Assembly: GCA_020847735.1 (NCBI GenBank) | Contig: JADLBL010000002.1 | Location: forward strand, 1 to 64,000 | Direction of reading: 5' to 3' | Source of the DNA: Candidatus Eisenbacteria bacterium | Lineage (GTDB): Bacteria; Eisenbacteria; RBG-16-71-46 | DNA length: 64,000 nt | Shown: positions 18,255 to 29,619 of the stretch, piece by piece | Position numbering within the stretch: position 1 is the stretch's first letter | Layout: the number at the start of each line of letters is the position of its first letter | Program-made: the position numbers and the translations under genes | The notes under the pieces: generated by a model | Databases searched by the model: none | The model's input: only the letters and a program-made list of their open reading frames with translations | What the model was told of the DNA's origin: nothing

Positions 18255-19384
18255 ATGGGAAATCCGTCCGCCATGAACGCACCCGCGCTCGAAAGAGACG
18301 ATGTCCTGCGACGAGCGGTCGAGCTCGGCGCGTCGGACCTGATCGTCACCGCCGGGCACCCGATCATGGTGCAGCGGGCCGGGTTGCTCGAACCGCTGCC
18401 GGGCTCGGAGGTGCTGAATCCCAGCGCGACGCAGGCCTTCGGCGAGGCGTTCCTGGACCCGGCGCTCCGCGAGCGCTTCACCCGCGACCTCGAGCTCGAC
18501 ACGCGCTACTACCTGCCCGGCGTGGCTCATTTCCGCGTGAACCTCTTCGTCCAGCGCGGGCACTGGGCCGCCGCCGTCAGGATCATCCCGCTGCACATTC
18601 CGCTCCCGGGCGAGATCGGTCTCGCGCCGCACGTCGTCGAGCGCCTGCTCGGGGTGACGCGCGGGCTGGTGCTGGTGACCGGACCGACGGGTTCGGGCAA
18701 GTCCACCACGATCGCGTCCCTGCTGGAGCAGCTGAATACCCGCGGACCGCGCCGGCACATCATCACCATCGAGGACCCGATCGAGTTCGTCTTCGAGCCC
18801 CGGCAGGCGGTCATCGAGCAGCGCGAGGTCGGCCTGGACACGAAGACCTACGCGCGCGGCCTGCGCGGCGCCCTCCGCCAGCTGCCGCACGTGATCTTCG
18901 TCGGCGAGATGCGCGACCTGACCAGCATGAGCATGGCGCTGTCCGCGGCCGAGACCGGCAACCTCGTCATCTCGACCATGGCGACGCAGTCGGCGGCGCA
19001 GACCGTCACCCGCATCGTGGACTCGTTCCCTCCCCATCAGCAGCCGCAGATCCGCGCCCAGCTCGCGCTGACGCTGCGGGCCGTGATCGCGCAGCAGCTC
19101 CTTCCCCGCCGTGACGGCCGGGGGCGCATCGCCGCGCGCGAGATCCTGTTCACCACCCAGGCGATCCAGAACCTGATCCGCGACGACAAGGTCCACCAGA
19201 TTCCGAACGTCATCTCGACCGGGCTGCGCGAGGACATGCTGTCCATGGACGACGCGCTCGCCGAGCTGGTGGATCGCGCCAGCGTCGAGTACGAGGCCGC
19301 CCACCCCTACTTCACCGACACCGAGAAGCGGGCCGCGCTGCAGAAGCGCGTGTACCGCACCGCGCCGGTGGCGGAGCGGGCCTG

Positions 19385-19385
<1 letters not shown>
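18255..19385 (+). CDS. PilT-like type IV pilus ATPase with altered ASP and HIS boxes
   Basis: The product is 376 residues from the ATG at 18255 (18273 also possible). PilT-family features are Walker A GPTGSGKST (about residue 143), ITIEDPIEF, VGEMRDL (Walker B) and the PilT-type AIQNLIRDDK near the C-terminus. Two signature boxes differ: the usual RQDPD is RQLPH, and the HIS box, normally GHLV..TLHT, is GNLVISTMAT. PilT depolymerises the pilus for retraction. Loss of these residues may alter or abolish that. The stop overlaps the pilB start (TGATG). Confidence 0.88.
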
Positions 19386-21108
<1,723 letters not shown>

Positions 21109-21109
<1 letters not shown>

Positions 21110-22386
21110 TGCCCAGCTACTACTACCGGGCCCGGGACGCGAGCGGCCGGCCTCACGAGGGCATCGAGGTCGCGCAGAGCGAGGACGACGTCCTGCGCAC
21201 GCTCTCGGGACTGCAGCTCACGCCCGTGTCGATCGAGGTGCACGCCTCGCCCAACGGCACGCCGCGCGTCGGCGCTCCCGGCCTGGGCGGGCTCGCGAAC
21301 GACGTCTCGATCGCGCTGCGCGCGATGGGCCAGCGCGTGCAGCCGGGCTCGGTGGCGCTGTTCGCGCGCCAGCTCTCGACCATGATCTCGGCGGGCCTGC
21401 CGCTCGTGCGCGCCATGCGTTCGATCGCCCGCGACCATCACGACCGCCGGCTCGCCGGCGTGCTGCAGGCCGTCGGCGACGACGTCCAGAAGGGGGATTC
21501 GCTGGCGATGGCCCTGTCGCGCCATCCGCACGTCTTCGACGAGGTGTTCGTCAGCCTCGTCCAGACCGGCGAGTTCAGCGGCACGCTCGACCAGGTCATG
21601 GACCACACCGCCAACTACCTCGAGCGGGCCGAGGTGCTGCGCCTGCGGGTCGAGGCGGCCCTGCGCTACCCGATCTTCGTGCTGACCTTCGCGGTGCTGG
21701 TCTTCCTGGCGATGATCTTCAAGATCGTGCCGATGTTCTCGGCCATTTACGAGCGCTTCAAGGTCGAGCTGCCCCTGCCCACCCGCATGCTGCTTGAGGT
21801 AAGCCAGTTCGCCACGCGCAACGTGTTCCTGTTCATACTGTTGGCGCTGCTCGGCTGGTTGCTGATCTGGTCCTGGGCCCGCAGCGAGCAGGGTCGGCTG
21901 ACCCTGGACCGGATCAAGCTGAAAATGCCGCTCTTCGGTCCCCTGATCGCCATGTATGCTGTTACCAAGTTTTCCCGGACCCTGGGCATCCTCATCGGCA
22001 GCGGAACCCAGATTCTGACCGCGCTCAAGGTGATGCGGCCCGTGCCCGGGAACAAGGTGCTGGAGAAGGGGATTGACGAGGTCCGCGGGCAGGTCGAGGA
22101 GGGCATTTCGCTCTCCCGCGCGCTCGGGGACACGGGAGTTTTTCCCGACATGCTCGTGCAGATGTCGGCGACCGGCGAGGAGACCGGCAAGCTCGACCAC
22201 ATGCTGTCGCGCACCGCGGACTTCTACGAGCAGCGCGTGACCGCGAAAGTCGAGGGCCTCTCGTCGCTCGTCGAACCGATCGCGATCGTCGTCCTCGGCG
22301 TGGTGATCGGTGTGATGCTCATGGCGCTCTACCTGCCGATCTTCAACCTCGGCCAGGCGATGCGCTCGGGGCTCACGGGACACTAG
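21109..22386 (+). CDS. pilC: Type IV pilus inner-membrane platform protein PilC
   Basis: The product is 425 residues. Two GspF domains are visible: FARQLSTMISAGLPLVRAMR...ALSRHPHVFDEVFVSLVQTGE, and the second with SGTQILTALKVM...MSATGEETGKLDHML. Three transmembrane segments are placed as usual for PilC/GspF. It couples PilB/PilT to pilin insertion at the inner membrane. The ATG overlaps the pilB stop. Confidence 0.95.
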
Positions 22387-22491
22387 GGTTTCACCAGGGC
22401 AGCACGGGACCGCCGCGCCTCCGCACCGGGGGCGACACCCCGGCTCGGGCGGTGGTCCAAAACCGAAGAGAGCCGGAGGAGGTGGGTGACG

Positions 22492-22869
22492 ATGAAGAGG
22501 CTCAGCCTGCAGCGCGGCTTCACGCTCATGGAACTCATGGTGGTCATCGTCATCGTCGCGATTCTCGCGGCGGTCGCGGTGCCGCTGTACATCAACTACG
22601 TCAACGACGCGCGCCGCACCGAGGCCAAGGGCGCCATCGGCGCCGTGATCACGGCCCAGCAGGTCTACTTCCAGCAGAACAACACGTACGCGAACGATGT
22701 GACGGCGCTGAAGGTGGACCTCACGGACATGGTGCCGCGGTGGACGATCACCGTGCCCACCGGAACCGCGACGGCGTTCAGCGTGCACGCCGTGCAGGTC
22801 GGCGGCCCGCTCGTGCAGGACTACACCTACGATCGAACGACGGGTGTGGCCACCTGGACACCGAACTAA
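22492..22869 (+). CDS. pilA: Type IV major pilin (prepilin)
   Basis: The product is 125 residues. A short basic leader MKRLSLQRG precedes the cleavage site G/FTLMELMV, with the conserved Glu at +5 and a hydrophobic helix to about residue 30. The globular part is small with no Cys pair, as in short group-A-like pilins. I chose the ATG at 22492 because GGAGGAGG lies nine bases upstream. A 105-bp gap before it and a terminator hairpin after it fit a highly expressed structural subunit. Confidence 0.93.
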   Translation: MKRLSLQRGFTLMELMVVIVIVAILAAVAVPLYINYVNDARRTEAKGAIGAVITAQQVYFQQNNTYANDVTALKVDLTDMVPRWTITVPTGTATAFSVHAVQVGGPLVQDYTYDRTTGVATWTPN

Positions 22870-22933
22870 GGGACCGTCCACGCGCCGCGGACTACTCGCC
22901 GTAGCGCCGACTCCGTCACCCGAAAACGGGATC

Positions 22934-22977
22934 GCCCGGCCGGCCGCGTTCCGTGCGGCAGGCCGGGCTTGGTTTCT
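22934..22977 (+). terminator. Terminator/attenuator hairpin between pilin and minor pilin genes
   Basis: GCCCGGCC (22934-22941) pairs with GGCCGGGC (22961-22968), with further pairing inside (GCCGC/GCGGC), followed by TTGGTTTCT. The next gene starts at 22978, directly after the T-rich stretch. The hairpin should cut transcription after the pilin, letting only part of it proceed into the minor pilins. Confidence 0.75.
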
Positions 22978-23397
22978 ATGCGCTCGAGGTTCCCAGACCA
23001 GCAGGGCTTCTCGTTGATCGAGGCGCTCACCGCCACGGTGATCGCCGTGATCGCCGTGCTCGGACTTGCCTACACGTTCAGCGTCGGGCGGGGCCAGGTG
23101 AACCGTTACGAAGTGGCCCGTGCGGCGCTCGGCGCGGCCGAGGACCGCATGGAGCGGCTGCTGCTGCTTGCCGACACGACGCCCGCGACGGACTCGCTGG
23201 TCGTCGGCTACCGTTCGGCGACGTCGCCGTTTCTCTATCGGGGCGCCGCGCTGGGGACGACCTGGTGGCACGTGGACGGCTACGACGACCCCGACCTGCC
23301 CGACAGTCCCGACCTGCGCCGGCTGATCGTGTGCGTCCGCTGGAACTCCTCCGTGCCTGATTCGGTCCAGTTCAGCCAGTTGCTGGCGCTGCCATGA
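22978..23397 (+). CDS. Minor pilin/pseudopilin, PilV-like
   Basis: The product is 139 residues. The leader MRSRFPDQQG ends at a prepilin site G/FSLIEALTATVIAVIAVLG with Glu at +5. No Shine-Dalgarno is obvious because the terminator hairpin occupies the upstream region; a TTG at 22969 in frame would add three residues. The position as first of three prepilin-like genes after the pilin matches PilV/GspI-type minor pilins that prime pilus assembly. Confidence 0.85.
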   Translation: MRSRFPDQQGFSLIEALTATVIAVIAVLGLAYTFSVGRGQVNRYEVARAALGAAEDRMERLLLLADTTPATDSLVVGYRSATSPFLYRGAALGTTWWHVDGYDDPDLPDSPDLRRLIVCVRWNSSVPDSVQFSQLLALP

Positions 23398-23903
23398 AGC
23401 TTCGCCCCCTCGACGAGCGCGGGCTCACGCTGACCGAGGTCACGATCGTGGCCGCGATCGGAGTGCTCGTGCTGCTCGGCCTGGGCGGCTTCTACCTCAA
23501 CTCGCAATCCACCTGGCTCGACGCCTCGTCGCAATCCATCACGCAACGCGAGGGCACCCTCATCACGCAGGCCATCGCGGACAGCGTGCGCGAGAGCGGC
23601 GGGGCGAGCGCGCCGGCCGTACCGGACGCCGAACACGCGCAGGTCCACCTGTTCCGCTTCAACCAGGCGTCGGGGACACTGGAAACGACCGCCTTCTGGT
23701 GCTTCTGGTGGGACCCCGCCGATTCGCTGGTCCACCAGGGACCCGACCCGGCGACGGACGACCGGGGCCCGCTGTCCACCTCCAGGGTCGAGCGCTTCCG
23801 GGTCGTGGCGGACAACTCGCTCGTGCAGGTGGCGCTCCGCCTTCGTTCGGCCACGGGCGAGCCGGTCGAAGTCTCGACCAGCGCGATGATGAGGAACCGA
23901 TGA
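23394..23903 (+). CDS. Minor pilin/pseudopilin, PilW-like
   Basis: The product is 169 residues; its ATGA overlaps the previous stop. The prepilin site is unusual: RG/LTLTEVTIVAAIGVLVLLG, with Leu instead of Phe at +1 but the +5 Glu kept. Prepilin peptidase tolerates this. The globular part contains WCFWWDPADSL and has no family signature I recognise beyond the position typical of PilW/GspJ. Confidence 0.82.
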   Translation: MKLRPLDERGLTLTEVTIVAAIGVLVLLGLGGFYLNSQSTWLDASSQSITQREGTLITQAIADSVRESGGASAPAVPDAEHAQVHLFRFNQASGTLETTAFWCFWWDPADSLVHQGPDPATDDRGPLSTSRVERFRVVADNSLVQVALRLRSATGEPVEVSTSAMMRNR

Positions 23904-25219
23904 GCGGACTCCCGGCCGGCGCGCCCGGACACGCGCGGGAGCGCGGCTTCGTACTCGTGGGGGTGGTCATGATGGTGCTGGCGCTCACCATCATCGGCCT
24001 GTCGCTCTACGGCCTGTCCGGCTACGAGTCGCAGTTCTTCAGCCGCACGCTGTTCGACCGACAGGCGGCCTACAGCGCCAGCGGCGGCATCGAGCTGGCG
24101 AAGGCGCTCATCTCCACCCCGCTCGGATCCCCGCCGGATTATCGCCTCTCCAACGTGTCGCGGGCCGTCGGCCGCGAGGGGGTCATCTCGGCGCTCGCCT
24201 GGCAGGACGGTCCCCCGGCCGACTCGACGGGGCTCGTGGACTGGGACGCGCCGGTGCACCTGCGCGTGGCCGCCCGCGTGAACGGAGTCGTGCGCACGAC
24301 CGAGGGCACGTTCGAAGGCTCCCAGCAGAAGAATCCCTATCACTACGTCTTCACCTGCCCGGGCACCATCACCACGCAGGTCGAACAGAACAACCGCCCG
24401 CTCGCGCTCATCGGCAAGGTGTGGCAGACCATCCGTGACGAGGACGAGGACAAGCGCTGGACGGCGGCGCTCGATTCCCAGTCCGACATCAGCTTCGAAT
24501 CCGGCGACGCCCCCCACCCAGCGTCGGCGGCGTTCATCGCCGCGCACGCTCCGGGCGACACCGCCACGAAGCGTTACCCGGACACCAGCGACAGCTCGCT
24601 CGTGCTGACGATGGACGCCCGCCTGGCGCCCAACCAGGTGCGGTTCTTCGCCCCGCACGTGGACTCGCTCACGCTGACCAAGCCCAACCTCGCCTACTTC
24701 GACGTCTACACGCAGCGGAACACGTACATCCAGGTCGCCGGCACCGCGGTCTGGGTCGTCCCGCGCGGGGTGCGTTTCGAGAACGAGTTCACGGTGCGCC
24801 TCGTTCCCGGCGCCTCCTCGGGCACTCTCGTCCTGGTCGTCGGCCCCAACGAGCGCTGGGCCGGGAGCGAGCAGGTCGGCCCGTGGTTCGAAAAGGGCAT
24901 CCAGATCACGCAGGTCACGCTGGGCAGCGCGCTGCCGAACGTCTTCGTCGTCACGCACGGAACCGCCCGGATCCACGACGAGATCCAGACGCAGGACATC
25001 TACGCGCGGCGCATCTCGGTGTTCGCCGAGAACATCGACTTCCAGGGGCCGGGCTACAACATGCCCAGGGACAACATGTGGCTGCAGTACGACAACTCCA
25101 TGGAGTCGCTGGCCACGACGCTCAAGGCCCTCGGCGCGCTCCCCGGCACGACCGGCATGGCCGCGGGCACCTGGACCCTGCGATCGGGTTCGTGGACCTC
25201 GTCACCGGGTTTGCAGTAA
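23900..25219 (+). CDS. PilX-like pilus assembly protein
   Basis: The product is 439 residues from an ATG overlapping the previous stop (ATGA). A PilX-type N-terminus, RERGFVLVGVVMMVLALTIIGLS, lacks the +5 Glu, as is common in PilX/GspK proteins that cap the pilus tip. SGYESQFFSRTLFDRQAAYSASGGIELAKAL is the usual region after the helix. The large remainder (about 350 residues) is longer than PilX and rich in beta-type sequence; it may be an adhesive or exposed tip domain. Confidence 0.8.
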   Translation: MSGLPAGAPGHARERGFVLVGVVMMVLALTIIGLSLYGLSGYESQFFSRTLFDRQAAYSASGGIELAKALISTPLGSPPDYRLSNVSRAVGREGVISALAWQDGPPADSTGLVDWDAPVHLRVAARVNGVVRTTEGTFEGSQQKNPYHYVFTCPGTITTQVEQNNRPLALIGKVWQTIRDEDEDKRWTAALDSQSDISFESGDAPHPASAAFIAAHAPGDTATKRYPDTSDSSLVLTMDARLAPNQVRFFAPHVDSLTLTKPNLAYFDVYTQRNTYIQVAGTAVWVVPRGVRFENEFTVRLVPGASSGTLVLVVGPNERWAGSEQVGPWFEKGIQITQVTLGSALPNVFVVTHGTARIHDEIQTQDIYARRISVFAENIDFQGPGYNMPRDNMWLQYDNSMESLATTLKALGALPGTTGMAAGTWTLRSGSWTSSPGLQ

Positions 25220-25232
25220 TACTCCCGGCGAA

Positions 25233-26273
25233 ATGAGAGTCGGCCTGAATGCCCGCCCGTGGGTGGGCCTGGATATCGGCGAGTACAGCATCAAGCTGTT
25301 CTCGTTGCGGCATGGCGTCGGCGGCGACCGGCCGTGTGCGAGCGAACAGGTGCTGCCCGCGGCGGGCGGAACCAGCCCCGAAGCGCTGGGGCACCTGCTC
25401 GCCGAGTGCTTCTCCCGCTCCGGTCACTCCCCCCGTTCGTTCGGCGGCCTGACGCTCGGAGTCTCGGGCGGCGACGTCATCATCAAGCAGGTCTCGCTGC
25501 CGCTCATGGACGACGGCGAAATCCCCGGCGCGCTGCGCTTCGAGGCCCGCAAGCACCTGCCGTTCGATCCGCAGACCTGCGTGATCGACTATCAGCTGCT
25601 CGCGCGGGTGCCCTCCGAGAAGCGTCTCGACGTCCTGCTCGCCGCCGTGCCCCAGGCCCGGCTCGAACGCCTGATGGCCCCGCTGAAGGCGATCGGCGTG
25701 GACCCGGACATCGTGGACGCGGCGCCGCTGGCCCTCACCAACGCGATCTCGCGCTCGGCCGAACGCGAAACCGAAGCGCGCGTGGCGGTGGACCTCGGGC
25801 ACGGCGGCTCGTGGCTCACGCTCTACCAGCGCGGCGAACCCTACTTCGCACGGCGGCTCGAGTTCGGCGGTGCCGGCGTGACCCGGGCGGTCGCCGCCGC
25901 CCTGCGCGTGCCGCTCGAGGAGGCGGAGGAATGGAAACTCGAGGCCGGCGCGGACGACTCGTCCATCCGCGTCGAGCCCGAATCGGCCGAGATGCAGGGC
26001 GTGCGCGATTCGCTCCTCGGCCTCGCGGACGAGCTGCGCCGTTCGTTCGCCTACTACCGCACGCTCGCACCGCTGCCCGAGCCGTTCACGCTGTGGATTT
26101 CCGGCAACACGGCCCGCCTGCCGGGTTTGGCCGGCGAGCTGAGCGCGATGCTCGAGGTCCCGACCTTCGTGTTCGACCCGCTCGAATCGGTGCCGGCCGA
26201 GACGCGCGGGCAGCTCCCCGCCGGAGGGCCTCAGTTCGCGCTCGCCTACGGCCTGGCCTCGAGGATGTCGTGA
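25233..26273 (+). CDS. pilM: Type IV pilus assembly protein PilM
   Basis: The product is 346 residues with an actin/FtsA-like fold. WVGLDIGEYSIKLFSL is the first nucleotide-binding block, followed by LPFDPQTCVIDYQLL, VAVDLGHGGSWLTLY and LWISGNTARLPGL. PilM is the cytoplasmic ATP-binding member of the alignment subcomplex and binds the N-terminus of PilN, encoded next. The stop overlaps the pilN GTG (GTGA). Confidence 0.92.
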   Translation: MRVGLNARPWVGLDIGEYSIKLFSLRHGVGGDRPCASEQVLPAAGGTSPEALGHLLAECFSRSGHSPRSFGGLTLGVSGGDVIIKQVSLPLMDDGEIPGALRFEARKHLPFDPQTCVIDYQLLARVPSEKRLDVLLAAVPQARLERLMAPLKAIGVDPDIVDAAPLALTNAISRSAERETEARVAVDLGHGGSWLTLYQRGEPYFARRLEFGGAGVTRAVAAALRVPLEEAEEWKLEAGADDSSIRVEPESAEMQGVRDSLLGLADELRRSFAYYRTLAPLPEPFTLWISGNTARLPGLAGELSAMLEVPTFVFDPLESVPAETRGQLPAGGPQFALAYGLASRMS

Positions 26274-26839
26274 GCACGATCTTCACGATCAACTTCCGCC
26301 GGGAGGCTTTCCTGCGCGAGCGCGCCCGGGCGCGCCGCCGCGCGGTCCGCATGGGCATCTGGCTCGCGTACTTCGGCGTGCTCGCGATCGTGCTCGGCCT
26401 TTACGCGCTCAATCTCGCGTCGCTTTCCCAGAGAGCCGCCCGGATCGAGCGGCAGGTCGAGAGACTTCGCAGGCAGCCTTCGGGCGCCGACTGGCGTCCG
26501 GGGCAGCCCGAGGCCGACCTGGTCTCGCGCTCGCTGGGCGACGCCGGACGCTGGCGCGACCGCCTGAACCGGCTCGCCCACCTTCTGCCGGCCAATGCCC
26601 GGGTGACGAACGTGGCCTTCAACCCGGACAACCTGAGCGGCGCCGATCGGGCCAAACTGATGATCACGGGCGAACTCCGGCCCTCGACCGGCGGCGACCG
26701 CATGCAGCAGGTGCTGGCGTTCGTCGGGGTCCTGTCGCGCGATTCGCTCTTCTCGGCGGGCTACGCCAACGTCCGGCTGGTCACCACGCGCGCGGCCGCC
26801 TCCGGGCAGGGCGCCGAGTTCGTGATCGAGTGCCGATGA
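26270..26839 (+). CDS. pilN: Type IV pilus assembly protein PilN
   Basis: The product is 189 residues. The N-terminus STIFTINFRRE resembles the PilM-binding INLLPWRE-type peptide. One transmembrane helix (WLAYFGVLAIVLGLYAL) is followed by a coiled coil and a ferredoxin-like periplasmic domain. The start is GTG, overlapping pilM. The order pilM-N-O-P-Q is conserved, which makes the assignment safe despite weak sequence conservation. Confidence 0.88.
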   Translation: MSTIFTINFRREAFLRERARARRRAVRMGIWLAYFGVLAIVLGLYALNLASLSQRAARIERQVERLRRQPSGADWRPGQPEADLVSRSLGDAGRWRDRLNRLAHLLPANARVTNVAFNPDNLSGADRAKLMITGELRPSTGGDRMQQVLAFVGVLSRDSLFSAGYANVRLVTTRAAASGQGAEFVIECR

Positions 26840-27405
26840 TGAATCCGATCCTTTCCGCGCGCCTGCGGGCGCAGTGGCCGGTCGCGCTCGTGGCCGCGGT
26901 GCTGATCGTGTTCGTGGCGATGCACGCGCTCGTGCAGGCGCCCCTGCAGAACCGCTTTCAAACCGCGCTCCGTCGCGCCGGCAACCTCGGCGCCGTGCTC
27001 GACCCCTCGGGCGGCGCCGTCCCCGCCGCGATGCCCCCGCGGGTCTACACGCTGCTGATGGAGAACTCCGCGCCGCCTGGCGAAGTGGACGCGAAGGCGC
27101 AGGCCGGAACGCTCGGCGCCGAACTCGTGCAGCAGATCTCCAGCCTCGCGACCCTCCAGCATCTTGACGTCGTCGGGGCCGAACCCGGCCCGGTCACGCA
27201 GCAGCCGGGCTGGAATGAAGCACGCGCCCACCTGCGCATGAAGGGTTCGTGGGCGCACTGGCTGTCGTTCCTCGACGCGCTGGCGCACAGCGGCCGGCTG
27301 CTTCGCGTCGAGCGCTTCACCCTGGCGCCGGGCGAGCCGGGGGCCTGCGACATCGAGGTGTGGATCTCGGGCGCCACGCTCAAGCGACGCGGAGCCACGC
27401 CATGA
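26836..27405 (+). CDS. pilO: Type IV pilus assembly protein PilO
   Basis: The product is 189 residues. There is one N-terminal transmembrane helix (WPVALVAAVLIVFVAMHAL), a coiled-coil stretch and a periplasmic domain. The start is ATG with ATGA overlap to pilN; another ATG follows three bases later. Identity rests mainly on position between pilN and pilP and on topology. Confidence 0.82.
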   Translation: MMNPILSARLRAQWPVALVAAVLIVFVAMHALVQAPLQNRFQTALRRAGNLGAVLDPSGGAVPAAMPPRVYTLLMENSAPPGEVDAKAQAGTLGAELVQQISSLATLQHLDVVGAEPGPVTQQPGWNEARAHLRMKGSWAHWLSFLDALAHSGRLLRVERFTLAPGEPGACDIEVWISGATLKRRGATP

Positions 27406-27890
27406 ACCGCGACGTCGGCAGGTTCCTCGGACCTCTCTTCGCCATCGCCGTGTTCGCGTTCGTGCTCTGGCAGACCCTCCAGGCCCTGCAGGCGTCCGGC
27501 GTCTGGCGCTTCGGCGCGCCCCGGGCGGTCGTGCCCGTGACCGATCCGCTCGCGTCGCTCGACGGCCTCGTCTCCCGGACGCAGGCGCTGGGCTTCGATG
27601 ACGCATCCCGCGATCCGTTCGGCTATGGTGCGGCCCAGCCGGGCCCGGGAGGCGACCAGACCGTGCGCCGCCGGGTGGTGACGCCGCCGCCACCCGCGCA
27701 GCCGGTGCTGACCGCCATCATCTACGACAACGACCCCCGGGCCATCGTCCGCTGGGAGGGTCGGGACTTCACGGTTCACACCGGCATGCTGTTCGCCGAC
27801 TTCACCGTCGTGAGCATCGCGCCCGAGCAGGTCGTCCTTCGGCGCGGCGCGGAGAATCTCGTCCTTCGACGCAAACCCCAGGGAGACTGA
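27402..27890 (+). CDS. pilP: PilP-like pilus protein
   Basis: The product is 162 residues. It has an N-terminal hydrophobic helix rather than the lipobox of classical PilP. After it come ASRDPFGYG, a Pro-rich linker and a small beta domain (LTAIIYDNDPRAIVRWEG...FTVVSIAPEQVVLRRG) typical of PilP/GspC HR domains, which bind the secretin N0 domain. It overlaps pilO by ATGA and precedes the secretin by three bases. Confidence 0.82.
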   Translation: MNRDVGRFLGPLFAIAVFAFVLWQTLQALQASGVWRFGAPRAVVPVTDPLASLDGLVSRTQALGFDDASRDPFGYGAAQPGPGGDQTVRRRVVTPPPPAQPVLTAIIYDNDPRAIVRWEGRDFTVHTGMLFADFTVVSIAPEQVVLRRGAENLVLRRKPQGD

Positions 27891-27893
27891 CGC

Positions 27894-29162
27894 GTGAAAT
27901 CCCTTCGCCCCGTCCTCGCCGCCGCGATCGCGGCCCTGCTGCTCGCCGCGGGACCCAGCGGCGCGGCGGCGCCCGAAAAGGTCGTCAGCCTCTCCGCCAC
28001 CGACGCCAACATCTCCGAGGTCCTCAAGTCGCTCGCCGACAAGGGTGGCTTCAACATCATCACCGGGCCCACGGTCTCGGCGGGCAGGATCACGATCCAG
28101 ATGAAGGACGTGCCGGTGGAGCAGGCGGTGAATCTCGTGGTGCGTGCCGCGGGCCTGTCCTACGAGCGCATCGGCAACTCGATCCTCGTGGCCGACGCCA
28201 AGTCCCTTCAGGAGGAGACCGGGCTCTCGTCCTACATCGTGGACCTCAAGTTCGCGGACGCCTCCGAGGTCAAGGAGGCTCTGAAGGGCCTCACCGACAA
28301 GATCGAGGTGGACCGCAGCGGCAACCGGCTGGTCGTCGTGACCAGCCCGCGCATCATTTCCGAGATCGAGGAGATCGTCTCGGAGCTCGACAAGCCGGCC
28401 CGGCAGGTCATGCTCGAGGCGCGAATCGTCGAGGTGTCCACCGACGACTTCAAGAAGCTCGGCATCGACTGGGACCTGCTCAGCCGCCAGGGCTTCATGT
28501 TCGTCGAGGGCAATTACGATTCGCTGCAGGGCGGCGAGAGCTCGGACCAGATCCGCGGCCTCAAGATCTTCCCGAACACGCCGGGGACGAACGACATCTT
28601 CAAGCTGCGCAACTTCAGCCGCGTCGCGCAGGTCTACCGCGTCGCCATGGACCTGGCGATCCAGAACGGCAGCGCGCGCGTGCTCGCCAACCCGAAGATC
28701 GCGACGCTGAACGGCCGCGAAGCCAGCATGCTCGTCGGCTCGCGCATCCCGTTCGTCATCAGCGGGACGGTGTTCGCCGGAGGAGGCGCCGCCACCTCGC
28801 AGACCGTGCAGCGCGAGGAGGTCGGCGTGAAGCTGGCCATCACGCCGCTCATCAACGCCGACGGCTACATCACCACCGTCATCCGGCCGGAGGTCAGCTC
28901 GGTCATCGGATTCAAGGGGGCCAACGACGACCTGCCGGTGGTGGCGACGCGGCAGGCGACGACGACCGTCCGCCTGAAGGACGGCGGTTCCGTGATCATC
29001 GGCGGTCTGCTCAGCGAGGAACGCACCACGAACACCTCGCGGCTGCCGATCCTCGGCGACATCCCGGGCCTCGGCCTGCTCTTCCAGCACACCTCGACGC
29101 AGGTCTCGAAGAAGGACCTGGTGATCGAGGTCACCCCGCGTATCCTGCCCGACCAGCCGTAG
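27894..29162 (+). CDS. pilQ: Type IV pilus secretin PilQ
   Basis: The product is 422 residues with a signal peptide. An STN/N0 domain (SATDANISEVLKSLADKGGFNIIT) and an N1-type KH domain (SSYIVDLKFADASEVKEAL) precede the secretin core (VMLEARIVEVSTDDFKKLGIDW, VLANPKIATLNGREASMLVG, VEVTP). It forms the outer-membrane pore for the pilus. At this length it lacks the AMIN domains found in proteobacterial PilQ. It is the last gene of the long pilus operon; a gap of several hundred bases follows on the plus strand. Confidence 0.93.
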   Translation: MKSLRPVLAAAIAALLLAAGPSGAAAPEKVVSLSATDANISEVLKSLADKGGFNIITGPTVSAGRITIQMKDVPVEQAVNLVVRAAGLSYERIGNSILVADAKSLQEETGLSSYIVDLKFADASEVKEALKGLTDKIEVDRSGNRLVVVTSPRIISEIEEIVSELDKPARQVMLEARIVEVSTDDFKKLGIDWDLLSRQGFMFVEGNYDSLQGGESSDQIRGLKIFPNTPGTNDIFKLRNFSRVAQVYRVAMDLAIQNGSARVLANPKIATLNGREASMLVGSRIPFVISGTVFAGGGAATSQTVQREEVGVKLAITPLINADGYITTVIRPEVSSVIGFKGANDDLPVVATRQATTTVRLKDGGSVIIGGLLSEERTTNTSRLPILGDIPGLGLLFQHTSTQVSKKDLVIEVTPRILPDQP

Positions 29163-29199
29163 CGCCGGGCCTGCCCGCGCGAGCCGCGCGAATCGGCGA

Positions 29200-29520
29200 T
29201 CAGAAGCGCGGCAGGCCGTGCACCTGCAGCGTGCCGGCGAGCCAGCCGAGCCACGCCCCAGCCGCGACGGTGAGCGCCACGGTCACCAGGCCGAGGCCCG
29301 CGCTGGAGAGCCGGGGGGTGTCGCGCCGATACCGGTACAGCCACCAGATCAGGAGCGGGACGAGGGCGCCCTTGACGGCGACGAACACGAGCCAGTGCTG
29401 CGAGGCGAGCGTCGCGAGCACCGGGTTGCCCTCGCGGTTGCCGAACCAGTGGATGCCGACGGCGGTGGCGAACAAGTCCAGGCTGTTCGCCGCGATCGCG
29501 AGGAAGAAGAGCACCTGCAT
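29200..29520 (-). CDS. Small membrane protein, DUF5658-like
   Basis: The product is 106 residues from an ATG at 29518-29520. It has three to four hydrophobic segments and the block SLDLFATAVGIHWFGNREGNPVLATL, which resembles DUF5658-type proteins (D..T....G..E.NP). The function is unknown. It lies opposite and between pilQ and the prepilin peptidase gene. Confidence 0.65.
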   Translation of the reverse strand: MQVLFFLAIAANSLDLFATAVGIHWFGNREGNPVLATLASQHWLVFVAVKGALVPLLIWWLYRYRRDTPRLSSAGLGLVTVALTVAAGAWLGWLAGTLQVHGLPRF

Positions 29521-29619
29521 GTCGATCACCCCGGGGGTTGTGGTCCCGCTGCGCGACCTCGGCCCGATACTGTCAGAGCTCGGCACGGACCTCAACGGAT
29601 TCGTGCCGGTGGAGCCCGC

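Noticed and set aside
17466-18502. Several minus- and plus-strand open frames in the pilus leader
   Set aside because: None has a ribosome site, a plausible composition or a recognisable motif; they overlap each other and the pilT start.
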